Below are positions 43,911 through 53,759 of a stretch of 64,000 bases of DNA, one piece after another. The translations under genes were made by a program, and so were the position numbers. The notes below the pieces were generated by a model that was given only the letters and a program-made list of their open reading frames with translations, was not told the DNA's origin and did not search any database. The number at the start of each line of letters is the position of its first letter. The stretch's first letter is position 1. This stretch comes from Pseudoxanthomonas sp. J35. GTDB lineage: Bacteria > Pseudomonadota > Gammaproteobacteria > Xanthomonadales > Xanthomonadaceae. The stretch lies in contig NZ_AZVB01000022.1 of NCBI RefSeq assembly GCF_000513995.1, forward strand, positions 5,001-69,000, in the 5' to 3' direction.

Positions 43911-46900
43911 ATGACCAGTACTGCCGAACTGACCTCGCCTTCTTCCGCGAACCTGCCCGGCCTGGACACGTTCGACGCCGACTACACCCTCGAGCACAAG
44001 TACACGCGCCGCGACGGCCGCATCTACCTCAGCGGCGTGCAGGCGCTGGTGCGGCTGCCGCTGATGCAGCAGCTGCGCGATGCCGCCGCGGGCCTGGATA
44101 CCGCCGGTTTCATCAGCGGTTACCGGGGCAGCCCGCTGGGCGGTTTCGACCTGGAACTGTGGCGCGCGCGCAGGCACCTGGAGGCGGCGAAGGTGCGCTT
44201 CCAGCCCGGCCTCAACGAGGACCTGGGCGCGACCATGGTCTGGGGCACGCAGCAGACCAACCTGTTCCCCGGGGCCAGGGTCGATGGCGTCTACGCCATG
44301 TGGTACGGCAAGGGCCCGGGCGTGGACCGCTGCGGCGACGTGTTCAAGCACGGCAATGCCGCCGGCACCTCGAGACATGGCGGCGTGCTGGCGCTGGCCG
44401 CCGACGACCACGCCTGCCGCAGCTCGACCCTGCCGCATGGCAGCGAGGACGAGTTCGTCAGCGCGATGATGCCGGTGCTCAACCCCGCCGGCGTGCAGGA
44501 CATCCTCGACCTGGGCCTGGTCGGCTGGGCGATGAGCCGCTATACCGGCCGCTGGATCGGCTTCAAGACCATCGCCGAGACGGTGGAGTCCTCCGCCTCG
44601 GTGGACGTGGACCCGTTCGCGCGCCGGATCGTGCTGCCGGAGGATTTCGAGCTGCCGCCGGGCGGGCTCAACATCCGTTGGCCGGATCCGCCGCTGGAGC
44701 AGGAGATGCGCCTGCACCGCTACGCGATCCGCGCCGCGCAGGCCTTCGCCCGCGCCAACCGCATCGACCGGATCGTGCTGGATTCGCCGCGCGCGCGGCT
44801 GGGCATCGTCACCACCGGCAAGAGCTACCTGGACGTGCTGCAGGCCCTGGAATACCTGGGCCTGGACGAGGAAGCCTGCCGCGACATCGGCATCCGCGTG
44901 TACAAGGTCGGCATGACCTGGCCGCTGGAGCCGCAGGGCATCGCCGCCTTCGCCCGCGGGCTGGAGGACATCGTCGTGGTGGAGGAAAAGCGGGCCTTCA
45001 TCGAGCGGCAGATGAAGGAGCAGTTCTACAACTGGCCGGAGGCCTGGGGCCGGCGCCCGAGCATCGTCGGCAAGTACGACGAGGCCGGGGAGTGGATCCT
45101 GCCGTCCACCGGCGAGCTGACCCCGGCCACCATCGCCGGGGTGATCGGCCGCCGCATCCAGCGCTTTTTCACGACCGAATCCATCGAGCAGCGCCTGCGC
45201 TGGATGGAGGAGAAGGAGGCGGAGATGGCGCTGCCGCGCGCCAACTTCCCGCGCGTGCCGCACTACTGTTCCGGCTGCCCGCACAACACCAGCACCCGCG
45301 TGCCGGAAGGCTCTCGCGCGCTGGCGGGCATCGGCTGCCACTACATGGTCACGTGGATGGACCGCTCCACCGACACCTTCACCCACATGGGCGGCGAAGG
45401 CGTCACCTGGGCCGGGCAGGCGCCATTCACCGACACGCCGCACGTGTTCCAGAACCTCGGCGACGGCACCTATTTCCACAGCGGCTCGCTGGCGATCCGC
45501 CAGGCGGTCGCCGCGAAGGTGAACATCACCTACAAGATCCTCTACAACGACGCGGTGGCGATGACCGGCGGTCAGCCGGTGGACGGCCAGCTGAGCGTGC
45601 CGGACATCGCCTGGCAGATGCGCGCCGAGGGCATCGACACGATCGTCCTGGTCAGCGACGACATCGGCAAGTGGTCCAGGCGCGAGCTGTTCCCCGCCGG
45701 CGTCGAGTTCCACGACCGCAGCGAGCTGGACGCGGTGCAGAAGCGCCTGCGCGAGGTGAAGGGCGTCTCGATCCTGATCTACGACCAGACCTGCGCCACC
45801 GAGAAGCGCCGCCGCCGCAAGCGCGGCAAGCTCGAGGACCCGGCCAAGCGGGTGATGGTCAACACCCTGGTCTGCGAAGGCTGCGGCGACTGCGGGCAGA
45901 AGAGCTTCTGCGTGTCGGTGCTGCCGAAGGAAACCGAGTTCGGACGCAAGCGCGAGATCGACCAGTCCAACTGCAACAAGGACTACTCCTGCGTGCAGGG
46001 CTTCTGCCCCAGCTTCGTCACCTTGCACGGCGGCAAGCCGCGCAAGGGGCCGCGCGCCGAGGCCGCGGCGCTGCTGCAGGACCTGCCCGAACCGGCGTTC
46101 CGCACGCGCCTGGACCGGCCCTGGAACATCCTGATCACCGGCGTCGGCGGCACCGGCGTGGTCACCATCGGCGCGCTGCTGGGCATGGCCGGGCACCTGG
46201 AAGGCAAGGGTGCCACCGTCCTCGACCAGACCGGCCTGGCGCAGAAGGGCGGCGCGGTGACCACCCACGTGCGCCTGGCGCGCACCCCGGAAGACATCCA
46301 CGCCGTGCGCATCGCCGCCGGCGAGGCCGACCTGGTGCTGGGCTGCGACATGGTCGTGGTCAACGACTACTGGGCGCTGTCCAAGGTGCGCGGCGAACGC
46401 TCGGAGGTGGTGCTCAACACCTACGAGGCGATGCCCGGCACCTTCACCACGCGCCCGGACCTGCACTTCCCGGCGGCGGACATCATCGCCGGCGTGCGCC
46501 TGGCCCTGGGCGGGCGCGAACCGCGCCTGCTCGACGCCACCCAGCTGGCCACCGCCCTGCTCGGCGACGCCATCGCCAGCAACCTGTTCATGCTCGGCTA
46601 CGCCTGGCAGCTGGGCCTGGTGCCGGTGTCGCACGGCGCGCTGATGCGGGCGATCGAACTCAACGGCGCCGCCGTGGAGATGAACCGCCAGGCCTTCGCC
46701 TGGGGCCGCCTGGCCGCGGTCGATCCGCACGCGGTGGCCAAGGCCGCCGGCCTGGTCAGCAACCCGATGACCGGGGACGAGCGCAGCGCCGACGGCCTGC
46801 ACCAGCTGCCGCCGGGCGACTGGGAAGGCAGCGAGTTCGGCAGCATCAGCGCGCCGCGCCCGGCGCGTGCCGACCGCAACCTGCGCGGCCTGCCCGAACG

Positions 46901-47651
46901 CGGCGCCGCCGCGGCCGAAGGCGCCTCGCCGCTGGATGCGGCGACCGGCGAGGTCACCGCCCTGCCGCTGGACGACCTGCGCCTGTCGCGCAGCCTCGAC
47001 GAACTCATCGCGCGCCGCGAACGCTTCCTCACCGACTACCAGGACGCCGCCTATGCGCGCCGCTACAGCGAGATGGTGGCGAAGGTGCGCGCCGCCGAGA
47101 ACCTGAAGGCGCCGGGCTCCACCGCGCTCACCGAGGCGGTGGCGCGCTACGCGTTCAAGCTGATGGCGTACAAGGACGAGTACGAGGTGGCGCGGCTGTA
47201 CACCAGCGGCGATTTCCAGCGCCGCCTGCAGCAGCAGTTCGAGGGCGACTACACCCTGCGTTTCCACCTGGCGCCGCCGCTGCTGGCGAAGAAGGACGCG
47301 CAGGGCCGCCTGGTCAAGCGCGAGTACGGGCCGTGGATGTTCACCGCGTTCCGCTGGCTGGCGAAACTGCGATTCCTGCGCGGCACCGCGTTCGATCCGT
47401 TCGGCCGCACAGCCGAACGGCGCATGGAGCGCCAGCTGGTCGCCGACTACTTCGCCATCGTCGAGCGCCTGCTCGCCCGCCTCGACGCCGGCAACCTGGA
47501 GCTGGCCACGCGCATCGCCAGCATCCCCGAGCAGATCCGCGGCTACGGCCACGTCAAGGAAGCGCACCTGCACAGGGCCAAGGCGCGCGAGGCCGAACTG
47601 CTGCAGGACTGGGACAGCCGGCTGCGGGTGGTCAGCCGCGACGCGGCCTAG
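43911..47651 (+). CDS. Fused indolepyruvate:ferredoxin oxidoreductase
   Basis: 1246 residues from the ATG at 43911, the ATG preceded by the family N-terminus T-F-D-A-D-Y-T-L-E-H-K. It joins the pyrimidine, TPP-binding and transferase-type domains of IorA (A-G-I-G-C-H-Y-M, G-D-G-T-Y-F-H-S-G) with the ferredoxin-like cysteine cluster (C-E-G-C-G-D-C-G) and the gamma-type IorB domain (G-V-G-G-T-G-V-V-T). It oxidatively decarboxylates aryl pyruvates to aryl-acetyl-CoA. It is single-gene and aerobic-type, without a separate ferredoxin gene nearby. Confidence 0.92.
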   Translation: MTSTAELTSPSSANLPGLDTFDADYTLEHKYTRRDGRIYLSGVQALVRLPLMQQLRDAAAGLDTAGFISGYRGSPLGGFDLELWRARRHLEAAKVRFQPGLNEDLGATMVWGTQQTNLFPGARVDGVYAMWYGKGPGVDRCGDVFKHGNAAGTSRHGGVLALAADDHACRSSTLPHGSEDEFVSAMMPVLNPAGVQDILDLGLVGWAMSRYTGRWIGFKTIAETVESSASVDVDPFARRIVLPEDFELPPGGLNIRWPDPPLEQEMRLHRYAIRAAQAFARANRIDRIVLDSPRARLGIVTTGKSYLDVLQALEYLGLDEEACRDIGIRVYKVGMTWPLEPQGIAAFARGLEDIVVVEEKRAFIERQMKEQFYNWPEAWGRRPSIVGKYDEAGEWILPSTGELTPATIAGVIGRRIQRFFTTESIEQRLRWMEEKEAEMALPRANFPRVPHYCSGCPHNTSTRVPEGSRALAGIGCHYMVTWMDRSTDTFTHMGGEGVTWAGQAPFTDTPHVFQNLGDGTYFHSGSLAIRQAVAAKVNITYKILYNDAVAMTGGQPVDGQLSVPDIAWQMRAEGIDTIVLVSDDIGKWSRRELFPAGVEFHDRSELDAVQKRLREVKGVSILIYDQTCATEKRRRRKRGKLEDPAKRVMVNTLVCEGCGDCGQKSFCVSVLPKETEFGRKREIDQSNCNKDYSCVQGFCPSFVTLHGGKPRKGPRAEAAALLQDLPEPAFRTRLDRPWNILITGVGGTGVVTIGALLGMAGHLEGKGATVLDQTGLAQKGGAVTTHVRLARTPEDIHAVRIAAGEADLVLGCDMVVVNDYWALSKVRGERSEVVLNTYEAMPGTFTTRPDLHFPAADIIAGVRLALGGREPRLLDATQLATALLGDAIASNLFMLGYAWQLGLVPVSHGALMRAIELNGAAVEMNRQAFAWGRLAAVDPHAVAKAAGLVSNPMTGDERSADGLHQLPPGDWEGSEFGSISAPRPARADRNLRGLPERGAAAAEGASPLDAATGEVTALPLDDLRLSRSLDELIARRERFLTDYQDAAYARRYSEMVAKVRAAENLKAPGSTALTEAVARYAFKLMAYKDEYEVARLYTSGDFQRRLQQQFEGDYTLRFHLAPPLLAKKDAQGRLVKREYGPWMFTAFRWLAKLRFLRGTAFDPFGRTAERRMERQLVADYFAIVERLLARLDAGNLELATRIASIPEQIRGYGHVKEAHLHRAKAREAELLQDWDSRLRVVSRDAA

Positions 47652-47661
47652 GCCGCGCCGG

Positions 47662-47703
47662 CGCCGCTCCGGGAGCGTGGCGCGGGTCCGCGCCGGAGCG
47701 GCG
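47662..47703. terminator. Hairpin after the indolepyruvate oxidoreductase
   Basis: 11-bp stem (47662-47672 with 47693-47703) around a 20-base loop, between this gene and the convergent small secreted-protein gene. No T-run; a Rho-dependent or bidirectional role is possible. Confidence 0.4.
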
Positions 47704-47723
47704 GGAGGCCACGCCTGCCGCCC

Positions 47724-48146
47724 TCAGTCGCCGGCTTCCGGCCGGGCGCCGTCCGGCGCCGCCGGGGCGCCCCGGTCGAGGCCGTCCAGCAGCGCCTGGC
47801 CGGCCTCGGCCATGTCCGCCTCCCAGGCCTGCCAGTCGGCCCGCGTCCGCATCGCGCCGTGGACATTGCGAAGGAACCGGACCGCGACCAGCGGGTCCCT
47901 GGCGGCCTCCTTGCGGGCGAAGGCCCAGCGCTTGGCGTAGCCGGGCCAGGCCTCCTGCAGCCGCTGCACGGGCGCGGGCAAGGTGGCGACATCCACCGGC
48001 TCGATGACCACCATGCGGATCTGCAGCGGGGCATCCGGAGCGGTTGCCGGCAGCAGCCCCGGGCTTCCGAACGCGAACGCCAGCACGGCGCCCGCGATGA
48101 CGGCCCTGCCGCGCCTGGCGGGAGCTGGCCTGGGTGACTTGTACAT
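47724..48146 (-). CDS. Small exported protein of unknown function
   Basis: 140 residues from the ATG at 48146. A basic N-terminus precedes a hydrophobic stretch (A-V-I-A-G-A-V-L-A-F-A-F-G), a signal peptide or anchor. The mature part has V-Q-R-L-Q-E-A-W-P-G-Y-A-K-R-W-A-F and R-F-L-R-N-V-H-G-A-M-R-T, then helices. No recognised domain. Its gene is alone between two divergent or convergent neighbours. Confidence 0.6.
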   Translation of the reverse strand: MYKSPRPAPARRGRAVIAGAVLAFAFGSPGLLPATAPDAPLQIRMVVIEPVDVATLPAPVQRLQEAWPGYAKRWAFARKEAARDPLVAVRFLRNVHGAMRTRADWQAWEADMAEAGQALLDGLDRGAPAAPDGARPEAGD

Positions 48147-48325
48147 CTCTCGCTTCCGTTGCGGAGTCGTTCCCACACCCCGGTTGTCGCACCTGCGCCA
48201 GGGTCGGGGAACCAGAATTATCGCGAACTGGAAGCCTACCCACACTCGGGTGAAGTCCCAATGCAACCCGACGCGGGCCACCAGGAAGACCGGGGGCGGG
48301 CCTCCCGGGCCCGGTTGCGGGGGCC

Positions 48326-49336
48326 TCAGCCCGCGGGCACCGGACCGGTCGACTGGCGCAGCTGCAGCGAGTACGGCATCCGCACCATGCGCCCGGCGCT
48401 GCGGTCGCGGATGGCGTTGAGCAGCTGCACCGTGGCCACCTGGCCCATGTCGCGGGTGGGCTGCTGCACGGTGGTGATGGCCGGGAAGATCTGCTGCGAG
48501 ATCGGGGTATTGTCGAAACCGCACACCGACACGTCGGCCGGCACTCGCAGGCCCAGCTCGCTGGCCGCACGCATCACACCGGCGGCCATGTCGTCGTTGG
48601 CGGCGAAGATCGCGGTGGGCCGCTCCGGCAGGGTCAGCAGGTGGCGGCCGGCGGCCAGGCCCGAATCGAACGAGAACTCGCCGTCGACCACCAGGCCCGG
48701 GTCGTAGCGCAGGCCAGCGCGGCGCAGCGCGGTGCGGTAGCCGGCCAGGCGCCATTCGCTGGCACCATGGTCCGGATGGCCGCGGACGTGGGCGATGCGC
48801 TGGTGGCCCAGGGCGATCAGGTGGGCCATGAGCTCGCACACCGCCTCGTGCTCGTCCAGGGTGACGCCGGTGCGGCCCTCGCGGTCCTTCGGCGAGATGC
48901 ACGAGAACGGGATCCCGCGCTGGTCGAGGCGGTCGAGCAGGGCCTGGCTGTCGGTCAGCGGCGGGGTGAGGATCAGCCCGTCCAGGCGCGAGGCCACCAC
49001 CAGCGCATCGACCGTGTCGAGGAAGTCCGGGCTGCGGTAGCTGACCGGCTGCATCACCATGCCGTAGTGGTGACTCTCGCAGGCCTCCACTACGCCGGTG
49101 AGGATCTCCATCAGGTAGTTCGGCGAAGGGTTGTCGTACAGCAGCGCGACCAGGTACGAGCGGTTGCCGGCGAGGCTGCGCGCGGACGGATCGGGCCGGT
49201 AGTTGAGCGCGCCCACCGTCTCCAGGACCCGTGCGCGGGTGGCATCGCGCACCCCGGGCTCGTTGTTGAGCACCCGCGACACCGTCTTCATGGAGACGCC
49301 CGCCTGCCTGGCGACGTCCTCGATCCTGACCCGCAT
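48326..49336 (-). CDS. LacI-family transcriptional regulator of the sugar operon
   Basis: 336 residues. The N-terminal HTH R-I-E-D-V-A-R-Q-A-G-V-S-M-K-T-V-S-R-V-L-N is canonical, followed by the hinge A-R-S-L-A-G and a periplasmic-binding-like sugar domain. An ATG at 49348 would add M-E-G-V. It is the last gene of GH3-SSS-LacI on the same strand and most likely binds the operator at 53760-53773, releasing on a glucose or oligosaccharide signal. Confidence 0.9.
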   Translation of the reverse strand: MRVRIEDVARQAGVSMKTVSRVLNNEPGVRDATRARVLETVGALNYRPDPSARSLAGNRSYLVALLYDNPSPNYLMEILTGVVEACESHHYGMVMQPVSYRSPDFLDTVDALVVASRLDGLILTPPLTDSQALLDRLDQRGIPFSCISPKDREGRTGVTLDEHEAVCELMAHLIALGHQRIAHVRGHPDHGASEWRLAGYRTALRRAGLRYDPGLVVDGEFSFDSGLAAGRHLLTLPERPTAIFAANDDMAAGVMRAASELGLRVPADVSVCGFDNTPISQQIFPAITTVQQPTRDMGQVATVQLLNAIRDRSAGRMVRMPYSLQLRQSTGPVPAG

Positions 49337-49395
49337 CACCCCCTCCATCCATGGCCGGCAACGGGCCGGCGCTGGCGCCGGCCGCGGCCGCCACG

Positions 49396-50958
49396 TCACC
49401 AGAACAGTGCGTAGAGCGCGGCCAGGATCGCGACGACCCCGAGCGCGGCGATATTGAAACCGGCTGACGTCGAATAGTCGACATCGGCGGTCTGGATCAG
49501 GCCGCTGCCGGCCTGCTGCGGACGCGTCGCCAGCGACACCACCACCGCCAGCGCCAGCGCCAGCAGGAACACCAGGCCGACGCGGTCGATGAACGGCAGC
49601 GCCGGCCAGGCCAGCTTCAGCACCACCGACAGCGCGAACGAGCCGATCGCCGCGGCCAGCGCGCCGGCTTCGTTGGCGCGCTTCCAGAACAGGCCCAGCA
49701 CGAAGATCACCACGATGCCGGGGGTGAAGAAGCCGGTGTACTCCTGGATGTACTGGAAGGCCTGGTCGAAGCTGCCCAGCAGCGGCCGCGCGGCCAGGAT
49801 CGCCGCCAGCACCGACACCGCCGCGGCGACGCGACCCACCCGCACCAGGTGCGCCTGGCCGGCCTGCGGCCGCGACTTGGCGTAGAAGTCCAGGGTGAAG
49901 ATGGTCGCCACCGAATTGATCTTGGAGGCCAGCGAGGCCACGATCGCCCCCACCAGCGCGGCGAACACCAGGCCGAGCACGCCGCCGGGCAGCAGCCGCA
50001 TCATCGTCGGATAGGCCTGGTCGGGCTTGGCCAGTTCCGGCGCCAGCACCACCGCGGCGATGCCCGGCAGCACCACCACCAGCGGCATCAGCAGCTTCAG
50101 GAACGCGGCGAACACCACGCCCTTCTGCGCTTCGCGGATGTCCTTCGCCGCCAGCGCACGCTGGATGATGTACTGGTTGAAGCCCCAGTAACTGATGTTC
50201 ATGATCCACATGCCGCCGACCAGCACGCTGATGCCCGGCAGGTCCTTGTAGAACGGGTTGTCCCGGTCGAGGATCATCTCGAAGTGGCCGGGGTGTTCGG
50301 CCCACAGCCTCGAGAAACCGGCCACGACGCTGCCGTCGCCGATGTGGTCGAGCGTGATCCCGGTGACCAGCAGGCCGCCGAGCACCAGCAGGGTCACCTG
50401 CACGATGTCGGTCAGCGCCACCGCCTTGAGGCCGCCGTACAGCTGGTAGGCCAGCGCGAACAGGCCCAGCAGGGCCAGCGCCAGCATCTGCTCCATGCCG
50501 GTCACCTGCGCCACCGCGATCGAACCCAGCCACAGGATCGAGGTCAGGTTCACGAACACGTACAGGCCCAGCCAGAACACCGCCATCAGCGTGCGGATGC
50601 GCGTGCCGTAACGTTCCTCGAGGAACTGCGGCATGGTGTAGATGCGGTTGCGCAGGAAGACCGGCAGGAAGAACTTGCCGACGATCAGCAGCGTCGCCGC
50701 CGCCATCCACTCGTAGGAGGCGATCGCCAGGCCGATGGCATAGCCGGACCCGGACATGCCGATGATCTGCTCGGCGGAGATGTTCGCCGCGATCAGCGAG
50801 GCGCCGATCGCCCACCACGGCAGCGAACGGCTGGCGAGGAAGTAGTCGGTGGTCGATTTCTGGTGCCCGGCCTTCTCGCGCGAAACCCACTGCGCCAGCA
50901 CGAAGATGCCCGCCAGGTAGGCGAGCACGATCACCATGTCCAGTGTTGCCAGCTTCAT
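49396..50958 (-). CDS. Sodium/solute symporter (SSS family), probably sugar
   Basis: 520 residues from the ATG at 50958, with about thirteen or fourteen membrane helices. Family features: A-A-N-I-S-A-E-Q-I-I-G-M-S-G (Na+ site region), G-G-L-K-A-V-A-L-T-D-I-V-Q and the fifth-helix Y-W-G-F-N-Q-Y-I-I-Q-R. It resembles SGLT-type glucose transporters. Downstream of the GH3 gene (134 bases) and upstream of the LacI gene, it likely imports the glucose the GH3 enzyme frees. Confidence 0.9.
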   Translation of the reverse strand: MKLATLDMVIVLAYLAGIFVLAQWVSREKAGHQKSTTDYFLASRSLPWWAIGASLIAANISAEQIIGMSGSGYAIGLAIASYEWMAAATLLIVGKFFLPVFLRNRIYTMPQFLEERYGTRIRTLMAVFWLGLYVFVNLTSILWLGSIAVAQVTGMEQMLALALLGLFALAYQLYGGLKAVALTDIVQVTLLVLGGLLVTGITLDHIGDGSVVAGFSRLWAEHPGHFEMILDRDNPFYKDLPGISVLVGGMWIMNISYWGFNQYIIQRALAAKDIREAQKGVVFAAFLKLLMPLVVVLPGIAAVVLAPELAKPDQAYPTMMRLLPGGVLGLVFAALVGAIVASLASKINSVATIFTLDFYAKSRPQAGQAHLVRVGRVAAAVSVLAAILAARPLLGSFDQAFQYIQEYTGFFTPGIVVIFVLGLFWKRANEAGALAAAIGSFALSVVLKLAWPALPFIDRVGLVFLLALALAVVVSLATRPQQAGSGLIQTADVDYSTSAGFNIAALGVVAILAALYALFW

Positions 50959-51047
50959 CCGCGTCCTCTCCCCGGTTGCGAGCGGTAGGCCTGGGAGAGG
51001 GCACGGGCGCAGCGACGCGCGACGGTGTCGCGGCACCGCGGAGAACC

Positions 51048-51083
51048 GGCCCGCGCCGCCGCCCTCCCGGGACGGCGCGGGCC
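51048..51083 (-). other. Intercistronic hairpin between the GH3 and symporter genes
   Basis: 11-bp stem (51048-51058 with 51073-51083) 10 bases after the GH3 stop, inside the operon. Without a T-run it may stabilise the upstream mRNA or set the GH3:symporter ratio rather than stop transcription. Confidence 0.45.
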
Positions 51084-51092
51084 TTCAGGCGG

Positions 51093-53672
51093 TTACTGCG
51101 GGCAGGACAGGGTGTGCTCGACCTCGCCGACCGCGGCCAGCGACACCTGCGATACCGACAGCGTGGTCGCCGCGTCGCTGCGCAGGCGCAGCAGCACGTC
51201 GAGGCTGGCGGTGTCCGCGCCGGCGGCAGCGAAGCACTTCAGCGGGATGCCCAGCGTGGTCCACTGCCCGGCCGGGAGCGCCGCCAGCGTCTCGCGCAGC
51301 GGCAACGGCTGGCTGGCGCCGGCGGCGGCGGTGATCGAGCCGCTGGCCGGGATCGCGTCCGGGCGCAGGGTCAGCGCCAGCATCACGTCGCCGTTGGTCT
51401 CGCGGGCCAGGTCCTGCGCCGGCGTGGCGGCGATCGCCACCGCCGCCGGCTGCGCGCCGGACCAGGTGAAGCGGCGCGCGTCTTCCTGGCGCTGGTGGTC
51501 GACCGCGGCCACGGCGAGGCTGCCATCGGCCAGCGCCGTCGGCACGGTGGCCACCGGCGTGGCCTGGCCCTGCGCGTCCTCCAGTTGCAGCGCCAGGCCG
51601 CTGGCGAGCTGGCCGCGGGCGAAGTACACGCCGGCCGGCGCCTGCAGGCCCTGGATGCCGGAGTCTTCCGGCAGCGGCGCCAGGTCGCCGTTGTCGGCGT
51701 AGGTCAGGCCGTAACCGAAGGCGAACTGCGGCTGGTAGCCGGGCCTGTTGACCGCCGCGTCCACCGCGTTGCGCGGCCAGGAGAAGCTGAGCTTGCCCTT
51801 GAAGTCGTGGTTGACGCTGCCGTCGGGCTTGCGCAGCAGCACGTCGGCCACGCCGGCACCCTCGGAGCCGGGCAGCCACGCCGCGACGAAGGCGTCGGCG
51901 GCGTTGATCTCGCGGTTGAGCCACAGCGGCCGGCCGCTGATGAACACCGCCACCACCGGGATGCCGTCGGCCTTGAGCTTGCGGATCAGCTCCAGGTCGC
52001 TGTCGTCGCCGGGCTTGAACAGCAGGTTGGGGATGTCGCCCTGGAACTCGGCGTAGGGCTCCTCGCCGAACACGACGATGACCGCGTCGGGCTTCGACCT
52101 GTAGTTGCCGTCCACCGCCAGCTCGGCCTTGCCGCCGGCGGCGCGCACGGCGCGCTCGACGCCTTCCCAGATCGTGTCGGCGTTGGGGAAGTCGGCGCGG
52201 GTGGTGCCGCTGCCCTGCCAGTTGAGGGTCCAGCCGCCGGTCTGCTTGCTCATGTTGTGGGCGGCGTCGCCGGCCACGAGGATGCGCTGGTTGGCGCGCA
52301 ACGGCAGCACGCCGCCCTGGTTCTTCAGCAGCACCAGCGACTCGCGCACCGCCTGGCGGGCGACCTCGCGGTGCTCCGGCGCCCCGAGCAGTTCGAACTT
52401 GCCGCCCAGCGCGCGCTGCGAGGGCCTGGGCTTGTCGAACAGGCCAAGGTTGAACTTCACCCGCAGGATGCGGCGCACCGCGTCGTCCAGGCGTTCCATC
52501 GGCAGGGTGCCGTCGCGCACCGCGGCCAGGGTGCTCTCGTACATGCCCTTCCAGCTGTCCGGCGCCATCGCCATGTCCAGGCCGGCGGCGAAGGTGGCCG
52601 GGCAGTTGCTGGCGGTGCAGCCGGGGAGCTGGCCGTGGCCGTTCCAGTCGCCGACGACGAAGCCGCCGAAGGCGAAGCGGCCCTTGAGCACGTCGGTCAG
52701 CAGCGGCTTGTGCCCGTGCAGCTTGGTCCCGTGGAAGCTGTTGAACGAGGCCATCACCGACTGCGCACCGGCCTCGATCGCGGTCTTGTAGCCGGCCGCG
52801 TGCACGTCGCGCAGCTCGGCCTCGCTGACCTGGGTGTCGCCCTGGTCGCGGCCGCCGCTGGTGCCGCCGTCGCCGACGAAGTGCTTCACCGAGACCATCA
52901 CGTGGCGGTCGTCGAGGAAGCCCGGCTCGCCCGGCTTGCCCTGCAGGCCTTCGACCATGGCCCTGGCGAACTGCGCGACGACCTCCGGGTTCTCCGAGTA
53001 GCCCTCGTAGGCGCGGCCCCAGCGCACATCCTGCGGAACCGCCACGGTCGGGGCGAAAGCCCACTCCATGCCCGTGGTGCGGGTCTCCAGGGCGGTGATC
53101 TCGCCGATCCGGCGCAGCAGCTCGGGGTTGCGGGTGGCGCCGAGGCCGACGTTGTGCGGGAACAGGGTGGCGCCGACCACGTTGCTCTGGCCATGCATGG
53201 CGTCGATGCCCCAGATCACCGGGATCGGCTTGCCGCCGCCGGAGGTGTCCATCGACGCCTCCCAGAAGGCGTCGGCCAGGGCCAGCCATTCGGCCGGTTT
53301 CGCGTTGTACTTGCCGCCCGGGTCGGAGCTGCCGCCGGCGAGGATCGAGCCGAGGCGGTACTTGCGCACGTCGTCCGGGGTGATCGAGGCGATGTCGCCC
53401 TGCACGATCTGGCCGACCTTCTCCTCGAGGGTCATCGACGCGAGCAGGTCGTCGACCTTCTTCTCGAGCTCCGGATCGGCCGGCAACGGCCAGGCCAGCT
53501 GCGGCCAGGCCTCCGGATGGATGGTGCCGTCGGCGGCGGAAGCGGTGGCATCGGCATCGCCGGCCGCAGCGGCCGGTTCGGGTGCGCGGTCGCAGGCGGC
53601 CAGCAGGACCAGGGCCAGGGCGGCGGCCAGGCCATTGCGGATGCGCACGGGCGCGGCGGCTTCGGAACTCAT
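51093..53672 (-). CDS. GH3 beta-glucosidase lipoprotein
   Basis: 859 residues from the ATG at 53672. The signal ends L-L-A-A-C, a lipobox, so it is an envelope lipoprotein. GH3 barrel with G-I-D-A-M-H-G, K-H-F-V-G-D-G, and the nucleophile Asp in F-V-V-G-D-W-N-G-H-G; the C-terminal (alpha/beta)6 and fibronectin-like parts follow, plus a further about 170-residue extension ending H-T-L-S-C-P. Similar enzymes release glucose from beta-glucans or cello-oligosaccharides in the periplasm. First gene of the operon. Confidence 0.92.
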   Translation of the reverse strand: MSSEAAAPVRIRNGLAAALALVLLAACDRAPEPAAAAGDADATASAADGTIHPEAWPQLAWPLPADPELEKKVDDLLASMTLEEKVGQIVQGDIASITPDDVRKYRLGSILAGGSSDPGGKYNAKPAEWLALADAFWEASMDTSGGGKPIPVIWGIDAMHGQSNVVGATLFPHNVGLGATRNPELLRRIGEITALETRTTGMEWAFAPTVAVPQDVRWGRAYEGYSENPEVVAQFARAMVEGLQGKPGEPGFLDDRHVMVSVKHFVGDGGTSGGRDQGDTQVSEAELRDVHAAGYKTAIEAGAQSVMASFNSFHGTKLHGHKPLLTDVLKGRFAFGGFVVGDWNGHGQLPGCTASNCPATFAAGLDMAMAPDSWKGMYESTLAAVRDGTLPMERLDDAVRRILRVKFNLGLFDKPRPSQRALGGKFELLGAPEHREVARQAVRESLVLLKNQGGVLPLRANQRILVAGDAAHNMSKQTGGWTLNWQGSGTTRADFPNADTIWEGVERAVRAAGGKAELAVDGNYRSKPDAVIVVFGEEPYAEFQGDIPNLLFKPGDDSDLELIRKLKADGIPVVAVFISGRPLWLNREINAADAFVAAWLPGSEGAGVADVLLRKPDGSVNHDFKGKLSFSWPRNAVDAAVNRPGYQPQFAFGYGLTYADNGDLAPLPEDSGIQGLQAPAGVYFARGQLASGLALQLEDAQGQATPVATVPTALADGSLAVAAVDHQRQEDARRFTWSGAQPAAVAIAATPAQDLARETNGDVMLALTLRPDAIPASGSITAAAGASQPLPLRETLAALPAGQWTTLGIPLKCFAAAGADTASLDVLLRLRSDAATTLSVSQVSLAAVGEVEHTLSCPQ

Positions 53673-53759
53673 CACGGTCTTCCCTCCGGTCGGTCTCGCG
53701 GCGCCTGATGTCCCCGGGCGCACTGGTGGCACTGACGGCCGCAGAGGCTTTGCCACAGA

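Noticed and set aside
43758-47573. 1271-residue minus-strand open frame opposite the indolepyruvate oxidoreductase
   Set aside because: Shadow of a clearly homologous gene on the other strand.
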